Of a DNA stretch of 45,799 bases, positions 26,955 to 35,759 are shown piece after piece (the stretch's first letter is position 1; each line of letters starts with the position of its first letter). The stretch is from Betaproteobacteria bacterium. Its GTDB lineage: Bacteria > Pseudomonadota > Gammaproteobacteria > Burkholderiales > Sulfuricellaceae. The position numbers and the translations under genes are program-made. The notes beneath the pieces were generated by a model that worked only from the letters and a program-made list of their open reading frames with translations, was not told where the DNA came from and ran no database searches. The DNA is taken from assembly GCA_021373185.1 (NCBI GenBank), contig JAJFTF010000012.1:1-45799 (forward strand). Reading direction: 5' to 3'.

Positions 26955-27937
26955 CGCAGCCACGGCACATTGAGCTGGCAACGGCGCTGGAAGCCAGTCT
27001 TGGCCTGCCGGGTGCACCCGAATTGTTCGATCCGCAGCAGTTGGCGCAAGCGCGGCAACTGCTGGACGCCCTGAAAAACTCTCCGACAGATGCCGCCTTT
27101 GCCGAGGCCGGCGCATTCGCCAAAATCGCCAGCCAACTTGTGCAACAGCGATTTTCTGCATTGCGCCACGAGCAGGACACACTGGCCGGGATGATCGGGA
27201 AAAATCGTGAAGTAGCCGGGCGTTTGCAGGAAAAACTGGAGACAGACCAGCGCCAAAGCCAGGAAGCCTGGAAAAGTTTCAACATCGCACGCAAGCTGAT
27301 TGCCCAACAGGGCGACGCGCTGCTCGACAGCCTTGGCGATGACCACATCGAAACATTGGTGGCCGGCAACCTGAAGGAAATCCTCGGCAGCCCGACCACC
27401 GCCGCGCTCACCCAGGCAATGCACACCCTGATTGCGCAGGCCGCCGCCCTGTTCGAGGATGTCGAGCGTCTCGACCGGCAGATCAAGGCGCTGGTCGAGG
27501 CGGTATATGGCCGCTTCAACGACCTGCCCGGCTTCACGCTTTCCCCTCCCGCCCAGCCGAACCTCGACAATTATCGTTCGGCCTTGCAGCAACTCGACCG
27601 AAAAACCGGCGAATTCTGCCGCCGCCCGATCCATCTGCTGACCGACAAAAACAGCTTGGCCAAAAAATTCGGCTTGGAAGTGGTGGTTCCGCTGCGTGGC
27701 TTGTTTACGCAACTGTGGACAGAGACTGACCGCTGGTTAAAAGAGTCAATTGCGCCGGTGCAGGTTCAGATTCAGGCGCAAAAGATTGCGCTGGAAAAGC
27801 GCGAGGCGGATATTTTTATGATTCGTGAGCAGGTGGTGACTCTGGAAGTGCGGGTGAAAGAGGCGGTGGTTGCGCTTGCTCGGTTGCAGGAGTTGGAGGC
27901 GGCTATTGGATTGGTGTTGGCGCTTACTGGGGTTTAG
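26951..27937 (+). CDS. Coiled-coil protein of unknown function in the yggS operon
   Basis: 328 residues from ATG 26951, overlapping the yggU stop by 4 bases. No signal peptide or membrane segment. It is almost wholly helical, with heptad-rich stretches around 140-180, 205-230 and 265-320 (ALEKREADIFMIREQVVTLEVRVKEAVVALARL). I do not recognise a family. Position suggests it is translated with yggT/yggU and may act at the membrane with YggT, but that is inference. Composition matches its neighbours. Confidence 0.7.
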   Translation: MTQPRHIELATALEASLGLPGAPELFDPQQLAQARQLLDALKNSPTDAAFAEAGAFAKIASQLVQQRFSALRHEQDTLAGMIGKNREVAGRLQEKLETDQRQSQEAWKSFNIARKLIAQQGDALLDSLGDDHIETLVAGNLKEILGSPTTAALTQAMHTLIAQAAALFEDVERLDRQIKALVEAVYGRFNDLPGFTLSPPAQPNLDNYRSALQQLDRKTGEFCRRPIHLLTDKNSLAKKFGLEVVVPLRGLFTQLWTETDRWLKESIAPVQVQIQAQKIALEKREADIFMIREQVVTLEVRVKEAVVALARLQELEAAIGLVLALTGV

Positions 27938-27947
27938 GTTTGGTAGG

Positions 27948-28507
27948 GTGCGCCATGCGCACTAATGTTTAGGTGCCGGGGGCAGCCCGGCGGCTGGTTA
28001 CTTTCTTTGAACGGCCAAAGAAAGTTAACCAAAGAAATCCGCCCCTATCCACCGGCCCTACGGGCTTCCCTGCGCTGCTCGCCGAGCCGGGCGGCTGCGG
28101 AACTCGGCCTTTGGCCTCAGACAGTCCTCGCCGACATCCCCCGGATCGGCTCCGCTGCTCGGCGGTGGCTCAAGGGGAAACGAACAGCAAAACCAACCAA
28201 CCTCCACCCGCCCTTCCCAACGGGAAGGGCATCAAAAGCAATGTCGGGCTTCGCCCACAAAACTGTTTTAAATCCCCCTCTGTGCCGCCTCGATTTTCCG
28301 AAAAAATCGGGGGCCGTCGACTGCGGCTGTCTGAGCGCACAGCGCGAGTTTCCGCAGTCGCCCGATCTTTTCGGAAAATCGAGGGAAGCCCGCAGGGCCG
28401 GCGCGGGTGGGTGTCTTTTTGTTTGGTTACTTCTATTTTGGACAAGCAAAATAAAGTAACCTGCTGCCGGGCAGCCACCGGCATCTAAACATTTGCGCGT
28501 AGCGCAC
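27948..28507. repeat. 560-bp fold-back intergenic element
   Basis: The ends are inverted copies: GTGCGCCATGCGCACTAATG with TTTAGGTGCCGG at the left corresponds to CCGGCATCTAAACATTTGCG and TAGCGCAC at the right (28480-28507). Inside, GGTTACTTTCTTTG (left) mirrors CAAAATAAAGTAACC (right), and CCGGCCCTACGGGCTTCCCT mirrors AGGGAAGCCCGCAGGGCCGG. The middle is CG-rich with another hairpin around 28290-28380. The reading frames across it are low complexity and not gene-like. Confidence 0.8.
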
Positions 28508-28676
28508 ACGAAACCCAGCACCGCTTGTAACAGTCTGAGCAAAGACCTATAGTGTCCCCGTTGTCATAAAACGGGCGGCGGAGCTTTAATGTCCAAACAC
28601 AAAATTTAATCGTGCTCGACTCTTTGATTGAATGACATTTTCCTACAGTGAATCATGAAGTACGGAAGGCGGCGGC

Positions 28677-29090
28677 GTGATAAAAATTACGGCAGACACG
28701 ATTGGGCGATTAAAGGCGGTTGTTCGCTCCAAAATTACATGGAGCGTGGTTCTTGTTGTTTATCTTTTTGGGGTATGGATTTCGGCATACAGAATCGAGG
28801 TGACATCCATGGATAAATGGCCGGAATCGGAAAAGCAGGGCTGCCCTCACAGAAAAGAATTTCGGTTTATGGATCGAGAAATAAAGCCTAACCCTTGGAT
28901 GCTGGAATCAACAAGTGAATATGTTTATAGCCAAGAACTGCTAAATAACCCAACATGCCTTGGTGCTTATCTAAAAGACATGTCCAGTTACAAATTCCCA
29001 TACAGAATAATTATTTTTGACGAGAAACAGGGCGTTGAGCTTTTTCGTATTCAAAAAACACAATATTCCATGACATCGACAAAGAGGTAA
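28677..29090 (+). CDS. Orphan single-pass membrane protein, unknown function
   Basis: 137 residues from a GTG with RBS GGAAGG at 28664-28669. One membrane helix at about 20-38 (KITWSVVLVVYLFGVWISAY), then a soluble, probably periplasmic domain with two Cys (PHRKEF region and NPTCLGAYL). No family recognised. It stands alone between a fold-back element and the convergent rng gene, and is less GC-rich than neighbours, suggesting a late arrival. It may be a real accessory gene. Confidence 0.5.
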   Translation: MIKITADTIGRLKAVVRSKITWSVVLVVYLFGVWISAYRIEVTSMDKWPESEKQGCPHRKEFRFMDREIKPNPWMLESTSEYVYSQELLNNPTCLGAYLKDMSSYKFPYRIIIFDEKQGVELFRIQKTQYSMTSTKR

Positions 29091-29159
29091 AGGCAGCAGG
29101 GGCGGCTCACAATTTTTGTGTGCAACTTACTCTCCGCGCTAGCGGGCAAATCCCCCCTC

Positions 29160-30611
29160 CTACATCAACACAATATCGTACTGCTCCTGACTATACTGAG
29201 TCTCAACCTGCAAATAAATCGGCTTGCCGATGAAATCCCCCAGTTGCGCCAAACTCTGCGATTCCTCATCGAGAAACAGGTCAATCACTTTCTGTGAGCC
29301 GAGAATGCGAAATTCGCGCGCTTCGAACTGGCGCGCCTCGCGCAACAGTTCGCGCAGGATGTCGTAGCACACAGTCTGCGGTGTTTTCAGGACTCCCCGC
29401 CCCTGGCAGGTACAGCATGGCTCGCACAGGATGTGAGCAAGGCTTTCGCGGGTGCGCTTGCGCGTCATCTCCACCAGGCCGAGGGCGGAGAAGCCGTTCA
29501 CCGTCATGCGGGTGCGGTCTTTCGCCAGCGTTTTTTTGAACTCGGCGAGCACGGCGGCTTTGTGCTCCTCGTTGTCCATGTCGATAAAATCCATGATGAT
29601 GATGCCGCCGAGATTGCGCAACCGTAGCTGGCGGGCAATTGCTTGCGCCGCTTCGAGGTTGGTCTTGAAGATGGTGTCGTCGAAGTTGCGTCCGCCGACG
29701 AAGCCGCCGGTATTGACGTCCACCGTGGTCAGCGCTTCGGTCTGGTCGATGATCAGGTAGCCGCCCGACTTGAGGTCGACCCGCCGCGCCAGCGCTTTTT
29801 CGATTTCGGTTTCGACGCCGTGCAGGTCGAACAGCGGGCGTTCGCCGGAATAATGTTCGAGCAGGCCGACGACATTGCTGGTGTATTCCAGGGCGAACAC
29901 CTGCATTTTCTGAAAAGTCTCGCGCGAATCCACCCGGATGCGGACGGTTTCCTCGTTGACGAAATCGCGCAGCACGCGCAGCGCAAGGTTCAGATCGTGA
30001 TAGAGCCGGGTTGCCAGTTTGGCGCTCTTGGCTTTTTCGCTGATGTCGCTCCACTGCTTGCGCAGGTAGTCGATGTCCGCTTGCAGTTCGCTGTCGGAAG
30101 CGGTTTCCGCCATGGTGCGGATGATGAAGCCGCCGCTTGCGCCGCTCGGCAGCAGGTGCTGCAGTTTGTCGCGCAGCAGTTCGCGCTCGGCTTCGTCCTC
30201 GATGCGCTGGGAAATGCCGATATGGGTTTCCTGCGGCAAAAATACCAGGAAGCGACCGGCGATGCTGATCTGGGTCGAAAGGCGCGCGCCCTTGGTGTTG
30301 ATCGGATCCTTGATTACCTGCACCAGCAGGGGTTGCCCTTCATGCAGGAGTTGCTCGATCAGCCGGCCTTCCTCTTCTGGATGCGCTTGCCAGATATCTG
30401 CGACATGCAGGAAAGCGGCCCGATCCAGGCCGATTTCGACGAATGCCGATTGCATCCCCGGCAGCACCCGGCACACCCGGCCAAGGTAAATGTTGCCGAC
30501 CAAGCCGCGGCTGCTGATGCGCTCGATATGAATTTCCTGCGTCACGCCCTGCTGCATGACCGCGACACGGGTCTCCTGCGGGGTGATGTTGATTAGAATT
30601 TCTTCGCTCAT
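29160..30611 (-). CDS. rng: Ribonuclease G
   Basis: 483 residues, usual RNase G length, no RNase E C-terminal scaffold. An S1-like domain (GNIYLGRVCRVLPGMQSAFVEIGLDRAAFLHVADI) precedes the catalytic DNase I-like core (DQTEALTTVDVNTGGFVG with the Mg-binding Asp pair; GGIIIMDFIDMD) and the zinc-link CEPCCTCQGRG. It matures 16S rRNA 5' ends and degrades mRNA. It is last in the leftward block behind maf; the gap holds another CCACGGAT-type repeat. Confidence 0.96.
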   Translation of the reverse strand: MSEEILINITPQETRVAVMQQGVTQEIHIERISSRGLVGNIYLGRVCRVLPGMQSAFVEIGLDRAAFLHVADIWQAHPEEEGRLIEQLLHEGQPLLVQVIKDPINTKGARLSTQISIAGRFLVFLPQETHIGISQRIEDEAERELLRDKLQHLLPSGASGGFIIRTMAETASDSELQADIDYLRKQWSDISEKAKSAKLATRLYHDLNLALRVLRDFVNEETVRIRVDSRETFQKMQVFALEYTSNVVGLLEHYSGERPLFDLHGVETEIEKALARRVDLKSGGYLIIDQTEALTTVDVNTGGFVGGRNFDDTIFKTNLEAAQAIARQLRLRNLGGIIIMDFIDMDNEEHKAAVLAEFKKTLAKDRTRMTVNGFSALGLVEMTRKRTRESLAHILCEPCCTCQGRGVLKTPQTVCYDILRELLREARQFEAREFRILGSQKVIDLFLDEESQSLAQLGDFIGKPIYLQVETQYSQEQYDIVLM

Positions 30612-30626
30612 GGTTTTTATTTTTGT

Positions 30627-30686
30627 CCACGGATTAGCACAGATTTACACGGATTAAAAAAACGGGCTATTAGTGAATATCCGTGG
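30627..30686. repeat. CCACGGAT-type fold-back repeat, copy B (maf-rng gap)
   Basis: Left arm 30627-30658 begins CCACGGATTAGCACAGATTT and ends CACGGATTAAA; right arm is shortened to ATCCGTGG (30679-30686). It has the same unit structure as copies at 23350 and 34636, but with a truncated right half. Confidence 0.75.
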
Positions 30687-30694
30687 CAAGTGAT

Positions 30695-31315
30695 TTATAA
30701 AACCTCGATCCCGAAGCTGGCCAGCAGCGCTGCCGTTTCGTATAGCGGCAGCCCCATCACGCCGGAATAGCTGCCTTCGATCTTTTCAATAAATACCGCC
30801 GCATGGCCCTGTATCCCATAGGCGCCGGCTTTGTCGAACGGCTCGCCGGTGATGGCGTAACGGCGAATGGCCTGGTCTGTCAGTGGACCGAACTGTACCG
30901 TTGAAACCGACAGTTTTTGTTCGATTCTGCCGCCGCTGGACATCGCCACGGCGGTGAGCACTTCATGCTTTTGTCCCGACAGGGCGGTCAGCATTTCCAC
31001 TGCGTCTTCGCGGTTGGCGGGTTTGCCCATGATCCGGTCGCCCAGCGCGACCACCGTGTCTGCCGCCAGAACCGGCAGGTGCGGCAGGCGGCGCTGTAGC
31101 ACGCGCTGCCAGCCGGACTCGGCCTTGGCGTGGCTGATGCGTAGCGCATAGTCATGCGGATTTTCGCCGGGCATGGGGGTTTCGTCGACGTCCGCACTGC
31201 GCGCCGGATCTTCCCGCAGCAGCAGCAGTTCGAAGCCCACCCCGATCTGGCCGAGCAGTTCACGGCGGCGCGGCGAGCGCGAAGCCAGATAGATACGCTT
31301 ACTACCAATAGCCAT
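30695..31315 (-). CDS. maf: Maf-family nucleotide pyrophosphatase
   Basis: 206 residues from ATG 31315. Motifs LASRSPRRRELLGQIG, LAADTVVALGDRIMGKP and the C-terminal GSYSGVMGLPLYETAALL. Maf/YceF proteins hydrolyse non-canonical or modified nucleoside triphosphates. The ten residues of the in-frame extension to 31345 (MKSGFLEVP) come from an adjacent repeat and are not part of the protein. That repeat begins 3 bases upstream of the start, so it must hold or replace the RBS and promoter region. Confidence 0.92.
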   Translation of the reverse strand: MAIGSKRIYLASRSPRRRELLGQIGVGFELLLLREDPARSADVDETPMPGENPHDYALRISHAKAESGWQRVLQRRLPHLPVLAADTVVALGDRIMGKPANREDAVEMLTALSGQKHEVLTAVAMSSGGRIEQKLSVSTVQFGPLTDQAIRRYAITGEPFDKAGAYGIQGHAAVFIEKIEGSYSGVMGLPLYETAALLASFGIEVL

Positions 31316-31318
31316 AAT

Positions 31319-31513
31319 GGGCACCTCTAAAAACCCAGATTTCATCCCAACTGCGGCGTTGCGGAAAAAATTTCTTGCTTACATATTATCCATATGCAGC
31401 GCGGCGAAATTTTTTCCGCGCCTTGCATACGACTCAGCAAGGGCTTCAGCCCTTAGCGGATCGGAGTCCCCTTGTGGGGCATTTGGGCGAACTCTAAATT
31501 TTTAGAGGCGCCC
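31319..31513. repeat. MITE-like element, long copy (195 bp) between rlmH and maf
   Basis: Ends GGGCACCTCTAAAAA and TTTTTAGAGGCGCCC are 15-base terminal inverted repeats with one mismatch. Internal inverted segment GCGGAAAAAATTTCTTGC / GCGGCGAAATTTTTTCCGC. A second copy lies at 43190-43330, in the same orientation and about 95% alike, but lacking 54 bases (31429-31482) that here are flanked by GCAT direct repeats. No coding capacity. Confidence 0.92.
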
Positions 31514-31523
31514 ATATTTAAGC

Positions 31524-31994
31524 CTACTCCCGATGATAAGGATGGTTCTGGATCAGTGTTATCGCCCGGTATAACTGTTCCGCCAGCACCACCCTGACCA
31601 TGCCGTGGGGCAGCGTGAGGCGGGACAGCGACCAGAGCCGGTCGGCGCGGCGCTTGATCTCCGGGTGCAAGCCGTCCGCGCCGCCGATCACCAGCGCCAC
31701 GTCGCGTCCGCCGCGCATCCAGCCTTTTACCTGGTCGGCCAGTTCCAGCGTGCTCCAGTCCTTGCCGCGCTCATCCAGTGCAATCAGTTCGCAATTGGCC
31801 GGCAGGGCGGCTTCGATGCGGCTGCGCTCGGCGTCGTGAACCTGTTCCGTGGTTTTGCCGCCCGCGCGCTTTTCCGGTTTGATTTCGATCAGCTCGATAC
31901 GCGCTTCGCGCGGCATGCGTTTGGTATATTCGGCAAAGCCTTCGCTGACCCACGCCGGCATTTTGTGGCCGACTGCGACGATCAGCAGCTTCAC
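31524..31994 (-). CDS. rlmH: 23S rRNA pseudouridine-1915 N3-methyltransferase RlmH
   Basis: 156 residues from a GTG start (31994-31992), which aligns with the usual [13 protein letters not shown] opening and overlaps the rsfS stop (GTGA). SPOUT-fold motifs: [34 protein letters not shown] and the C-terminal [21 protein letters not shown] with PYHRE at the end. It methylates pseudouridine 1915 in helix 69. Always found after rsfS. Confidence 0.95.
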   Translation of the reverse strand: MKLLIVAVGHKMPAWVSEGFAEYTKRMPREARIELIEIKPEKRAGGKTTEQVHDAERSRIEAALPANCELIALDERGKDWSTLELADQVKGWMRGGRDVALVIGGADGLHPEIKRRADRLWSLSRLTLPHGMVRVVLAEQLYRAITLIQNHPYHRE

Positions 31995-32359
31995 GGCTGC
32001 GGCGTAGGCTCCGCCAATTTTGGCTTGAGGCTCATTGGCGGGCCGCCCCATAATTGTTCGAGATTGTAATATTCCCGCGTCTTGGACTGCATGATGTGGA
32101 CGACTACCGCGCCCAGATCCACCAGCACCCATTCGCCGGTTTCTTCGCCTTCCACGCCTAGCACCTGCGCACCCTGCTCCTTGAGCTTTTTTTGCACGTT
32201 ATCGGACAAGGCCCGGGTCTGGCGGTTGGAGTCGGCGCTGGCGACGATCATGTAATCGGTCATGCTGGTGAGTTTTTTCACGTTCATCACCACGATGTCG
32301 CGTGCCTTGATGTCTTCCAGAGCGGCAACCACCGCCTTTTTCATTGTTTCAGGTCCCAT
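31991..32359 (-). CDS. rsfS: Ribosomal silencing factor RsfS
   Basis: 122 residues from ATG 32359 with AAGGG upstream; MKKAV at 32344 is an alternative. Core [33 protein letters not shown] and [36 protein letters not shown] are the RsfS signature. It binds L14 and blocks subunit joining in stationary phase. nadD is 8 bases upstream and rlmH overlaps its stop. Confidence 0.95.
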   Translation of the reverse strand: MGPETMKKAVVAALEDIKARDIVVMNVKKLTSMTDYMIVASADSNRQTRALSDNVQKKLKEQGAQVLGVEGEETGEWVLVDLGAVVVHIMQSKTREYYNLEQLWGGPPMSLKPKLAEPTPQP

Positions 32360-32367
32360 TGCATCCC

Positions 32368-33027
32368 TTAGTAAAGTTCGTTTGTCTGAATATAATCGAG
32401 AACCGCATCGGGGAGCAAATAACGCGGGCTTTGCCCGGCTGCGAGCCCTGCGCGGATTTGTGTCGAGGAAATGTCGAGTGCGGTAATCGGCTGTACGAAA
32501 ATGGCGCCGGCGGGCGCATCGCACAGTGCTGCCGGTTCATTGGCCAGGCGGCGGTTGAGCATGTCGCGCAACTCGGGTTCCATTGATGCCGCCGCGCGGC
32601 CCAGGCCGGGAAAGCCGGGTCGTTGCGCCACCACGATGTGGGCCAGATCGAACAGTTCGCGCCAGCGATGCCACGAGGTCAGGCCGAGAAACGCATCAGT
32701 TCCCATGAGCAGGCACAGCGGCTGCGCCGCGCCGGTTTCGCTGCGCAAATCGAGCAGGGTTTCTACCGTGTAGGAAGGCGCCGGTTTGAAGATTTCCCGC
32801 TCATCCAGCACGAACAGGGGGTTGCCGGCGATGCCCAGGCGCACCATTTCAAGGCGTTGCTGCGCCGAAGCAAAAGGCTGTGTGCGGTGGGGCGGCCGCC
32901 CCGCTGGGGTGAAGCGCACCTCGCGCAAGCTCAAGCCTTCGGCCAGTTCCTGCGCCAGTCGCAAGTGGCCGAAATGGATCGGGTCGAACGTGCCGCCGAG
33001 GATGCCGATCGGGGATGCCGGTTTCAC
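32368..33027 (-). CDS. nadD: Nicotinate-nucleotide adenylyltransferase
   Basis: 219 residues. GILGGTFDPIHFGHLRLAQE is the HxGH nucleotidyl-transfer motif; LLMGTDAFLGLTSWHRW and the C-terminal LDISSTQIRAGLAAGQSPRYLLPDAVLDYI (ISSTxIR) complete it. It makes deamido-NAD from NaMN in NAD synthesis. First of the nadD-rsfS-rlmH unit. Confidence 0.96.
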   Translation of the reverse strand: MKPASPIGILGGTFDPIHFGHLRLAQELAEGLSLREVRFTPAGRPPHRTQPFASAQQRLEMVRLGIAGNPLFVLDEREIFKPAPSYTVETLLDLRSETGAAQPLCLLMGTDAFLGLTSWHRWRELFDLAHIVVAQRPGFPGLGRAAASMEPELRDMLNRRLANEPAALCDAPAGAIFVQPITALDISSTQIRAGLAAGQSPRYLLPDAVLDYIQTNELY

Positions 33028-33041
33028 GAAATCAGGAACAA

Positions 33042-33323
33042 TCAGTGATCCTCGAAATGATGCAGCGAGTCTTCAGCCGGCAGGCCGGTGTCGGGGTCGT
33101 TCCAGTCGGCGATGCCCAACTCCGCTTCTGCTTCCCCCAACGATTCTACCGGCTCGTAGTCGGAATCGGCGTTGTATTCCATGTCCTGCACGGCTTCCAG
33201 CAGCGTTGCAAAGGGGCCGAACATCGCGTCGGTCTCCTTGTCCTGCCAGAAAAAACCGTCTGGACGCTCGATGATCCGGGTCTTGTCGTACTCTGGCGAT
33301 GTTTCCGGGATGTTGGTCGTCAT
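33042..33323 (-). CDS. Small acidic conserved hypothetical protein
   Basis: 93 residues, strongly acidic (many Asp/Glu, especially after residue 50), no Cys, no signal or membrane helix. RIIERPDGFFWQDKETDAMFGPFATLLEAVQDMEYN looks like a small ordered domain with a G-F-F-W motif that resembles a family of short betaproteobacterial proteins found beside nadD/proA, but I cannot name it. RBS AAGGAGGG lies just upstream of the ATG. It lies 14 bases from nadD and 30 from proA, so is very likely co-transcribed. Confidence 0.75.
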   Translation of the reverse strand: MTTNIPETSPEYDKTRIIERPDGFFWQDKETDAMFGPFATLLEAVQDMEYNADSDYEPVESLGEAEAELGIADWNDPDTGLPAEDSLHHFEDH

Positions 33324-33353
33324 GTCGCCCTCCTTGTGATGCGTTGTCTGAAT

Positions 33354-34610
33354 TCAGCCACGAACGTGGCCATCTCCCAACACAATGAATTTCTGGCTGG
33401 TCAGCCCCTCCAGCCCGACCGGGCCGCGGGCGTGAATCTTGTCGGTGGAAATGCCGATCTCCGCGCCCAGGCCGTATTCGAAGCCGTCGGCGAAGCGGGT
33501 GGAGGCATTCACCATCACCGAGCTGGAGTCCACCTCGCGCAGGAAACGGCGCGCCCGGGTGTAGTCTTCGGTGACGATGGACTCGGTGTGTTGCGAGCTG
33601 TAGGTATGGATGTGCTCCATCGCCGCATCGATATCCTTCACCACCCGGACGCTCAGAATCGGCGCCAGGTATTCGGTGTGCCAGTCTTCCTCGACGGCTT
33701 CCTTCATCTGCGGGACGATGGCGCGCGCAGCCGCATCGCCGCGCAGTTCGACGCCCTTGTCCAAGTAAATTTTGCATAGCGGCGGCAGCACCTGTGCGGC
33801 GATGCTTTCCGCCACCAGCAGGGTTTCCATGGTGTTGCAGGTGCCGTAGCGGCTGGTCTTGGCGTTGTCGGCGATGCGGATCGCCTTGTCCAGGTCGGCC
33901 TTGTCGTCGATGTAGACATGGCACACGCCGTGCAGGTGCTTGATGACCGGGATGCGCGCCTCCTTGATCAGGCGCTCGATCAGGCCCTTGCCGCCGCGCG
34001 GCACGATCACGTCGACGAATTCCTTCATGGTGATCAGCTCGCCCACCGCCGCGCGGTCGGTGGTCTCGATCACCTGCACCGCCGTCGCCGGCAGGCCGGC
34101 GGCGGCCAGCCCCTCGCGCACGCAGGCGGCAATCGCCTGGTTGGAATGGATCGCCTCGGAGCCGCCGCGCAAAATCGCTGCGTTGCCGGCTTTCAGGCAC
34201 AGCCCGGCCGCATCGGCGGTGACGTTGGGGCGCGCCTCGTAAATGATGCCGATGACGCCCAGCGGCACGCGCATCTTGCCGACCTGGATGCCGGAAGGGC
34301 GGTAGTTGAGGCCGCTGATTTCGCCGACCGGGTCGGGCAGGGCGGCAATTTGCATCAGGCCCTCGGCGATGCTGGCCACACCCTTTTCGGTCAGGGTCAG
34401 GCGGTCGAGTAGCGCCTCTTCGAGGCCGGCCTCGCGCGCCTCGGCCAAGTCCTGTGCATTCGCCGCCAGCAGCTTGGCGCTATCGCGCAGAATGGCCTGC
34501 GCCATCGCGGTCAGCGCCTGGTTTTTGGCATTGGTGTCGGCTTTTGCCATCAGGCGCGAAGCGGCGCGCGCATCCTGGCCGACTTTGTGCATGTAAGCTT
34601 TGATGTCCAT
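33354..34610 (-). CDS. proA: Gamma-glutamyl phosphate reductase
   Basis: 418 residues, full length. [34 protein letters not shown], then RGGKGLI and [12 protein letters not shown], with the catalytic Cys probably in [14 protein letters not shown]-terminal [25 protein letters not shown]. It reduces glutamyl phosphate to the semialdehyde in proline synthesis, upstream of ProC. It carries a fold-back repeat in the gap before it. Confidence 0.97.
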   Translation of the reverse strand: MDIKAYMHKVGQDARAASRLMAKADTNAKNQALTAMAQAILRDSAKLLAANAQDLAEAREAGLEEALLDRLTLTEKGVASIAEGLMQIAALPDPVGEISGLNYRPSGIQVGKMRVPLGVIGIIYEARPNVTADAAGLCLKAGNAAILRGGSEAIHSNQAIAACVREGLAAAGLPATAVQVIETTDRAAVGELITMKEFVDVIVPRGGKGLIERLIKEARIPVIKHLHGVCHVYIDDKADLDKAIRIADNAKTSRYGTCNTMETLLVAESIAAQVLPPLCKIYLDKGVELRGDAAARAIVPQMKEAVEEDWHTEYLAPILSVRVVKDIDAAMEHIHTYSSQHTESIVTEDYTRARRFLREVDSSSVMVNASTRFADGFEYGLGAEIGISTDKIHARGPVGLEGLTSQKFIVLGDGHVRG

Positions 34611-34635
34611 GTTGAATTCCTTAATCCTTGCTTAA

Positions 34636-34742
34636 CCACGGATGAACACAGATTAACACGGATGAAACTGCTCGTTTCGAGATTGGGCCGGACAGAATTA
34701 TCTGCCACTAAATAATCTGTGAAAATCCGTGTTCATCCGTGG
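34636..34742. repeat. CCACGGAT-type fold-back repeat, copy C (holA-proA gap)
   Basis: Left arm 34636-34667 starts CCACGGATGAACACAGATTA; right arm 34711-34742 ends ATCCGTGTTCATCCGTGG, its near-exact inverse. The 43-base centre is unrelated. Best preserved of the three copies in the window. Confidence 0.87.
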
Positions 34743-34748
34743 AAAAAT

Positions 34749-35759
34749 CTATTTTGAACTTGCTACTCCCAGCCCCAATTGTAGCAATTCGTCCCATACG
34801 TCGCCTTGCGCCAGCCCCTTGATCATCCGATCCAGCGCGGCGGCCTGCTTCAATCCGGCGATCAGGCGGGTTTCGCTTAATCGGCCCAGGGCGCGTTGCA
34901 TCAGGCTCTGGCGCGATTCCCACACGCGCATGTCGCGCAGCAACTGCGGCAGGGATGCGCCTTTGCGCTGGCCCTGCTTGAGTCGCGTCAGGGTGCGGAT
35001 TTCCTGGGTCAGCGCCCACAGCGCCAGCGTCGGCGCCACGCCTTCGCCCTTCAGCCCATCCAGAATTCTCGCCATGCGCCCGGCATCGCCGGCCAGCATG
35101 GCATCGGAAAGATTGAACACATCATAACGCGAGACGTCGAGCACCGCTTCGCGAATCTGGTCGAAATTCAGCGGGCCCGCCGGGAACAGCAGCCCGAGTT
35201 TCTGTATCTCTTGATGCGCCGCCAGCAAATTGCCTTCGACGCGGTCGGCCAGAAACTGGGTAGTCGCCGAGTCTGCGCGCTGGTTCTGCGCCGCCAGCCG
35301 CTGGCCGATCCATTGCGGCAGTTTCGCCCGCTCGACCGGATAAACCGGAACCAGCGTGCCCGCCTGCTCCAGCGCCTTGAACCATTTGGTCGCCTGCGCC
35401 TGTTTGTCCAGTTTGGGACAGCTTATCAGGGTCACGGTGTCGTCCGGCAGCCTTGCGCAATATTCCTGCAGCGCCTGGCCGCCTTCCGTGCCCGGCTTGC
35501 CGGTGGGAATGCGGATTTCGATAATGCGTTTGGCAGAAAACAGCGACATGCTGTTGCCGCTCGCCAGCAGGGTCTGCCAGTTGAAACCTGCTTCGACGGT
35601 GAACACTTCGCGCTCGGCATAACCGCTGTGTCGCGCTTGAGCGCGGATGGCATCGGCGGCTTCCAGCGCCAGCAGCGGCTCGTCGCCGTAAATCAGGTAC
35701 AGCGCGGCCAAGCCGCGCTGCAAATGTGCGGTTAGCTGGTCAGCGTTGAGCCTTGACAT
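34749..35759 (-). CDS. holA: DNA polymerase III subunit delta
   Basis: 336 residues. N-terminal AAA+ like fold (LYLIYGDEPLLALEAADAIRAQA) without a functional Walker A, middle segment LDVSRYDVFNLSDAMLAGD and helical C-terminal clamp-loader collar domain. HolA opens the beta clamp as part of the loader complex. The start overlaps the lptE end by 20 bases, the usual lptE-holA order. Confidence 0.93.
   Translation of the reverse strand: MSRLNADQLTAHLQRGLAALYLIYGDEPLLALEAADAIRAQARHSGYAEREVFTVEAGFNWQTLLASGNSMSLFSAKRIIEIRIPTGKPGTEGGQALQEYCARLPDDTVTLISCPKLDKQAQATKWFKALEQAGTLVPVYPVERAKLPQWIGQRLAAQNQRADSATTQFLADRVEGNLLAAHQEIQKLGLLFPAGPLNFDQIREAVLDVSRYDVFNLSDAMLAGDAGRMARILDGLKGEGVAPTLALWALTQEIRTLTRLKQGQRKGASLPQLLRDMRVWESRQSLMQRALGRLSETRLIAGLKQAAALDRMIKGLAQGDVWDELLQLGLGVASSK

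Noticed and set aside
27965..28542. Several overlapping 100-170 codon frames
   Set aside because: They read the inverted-repeat element on both strands, give low-complexity products and share no motif with proteins.
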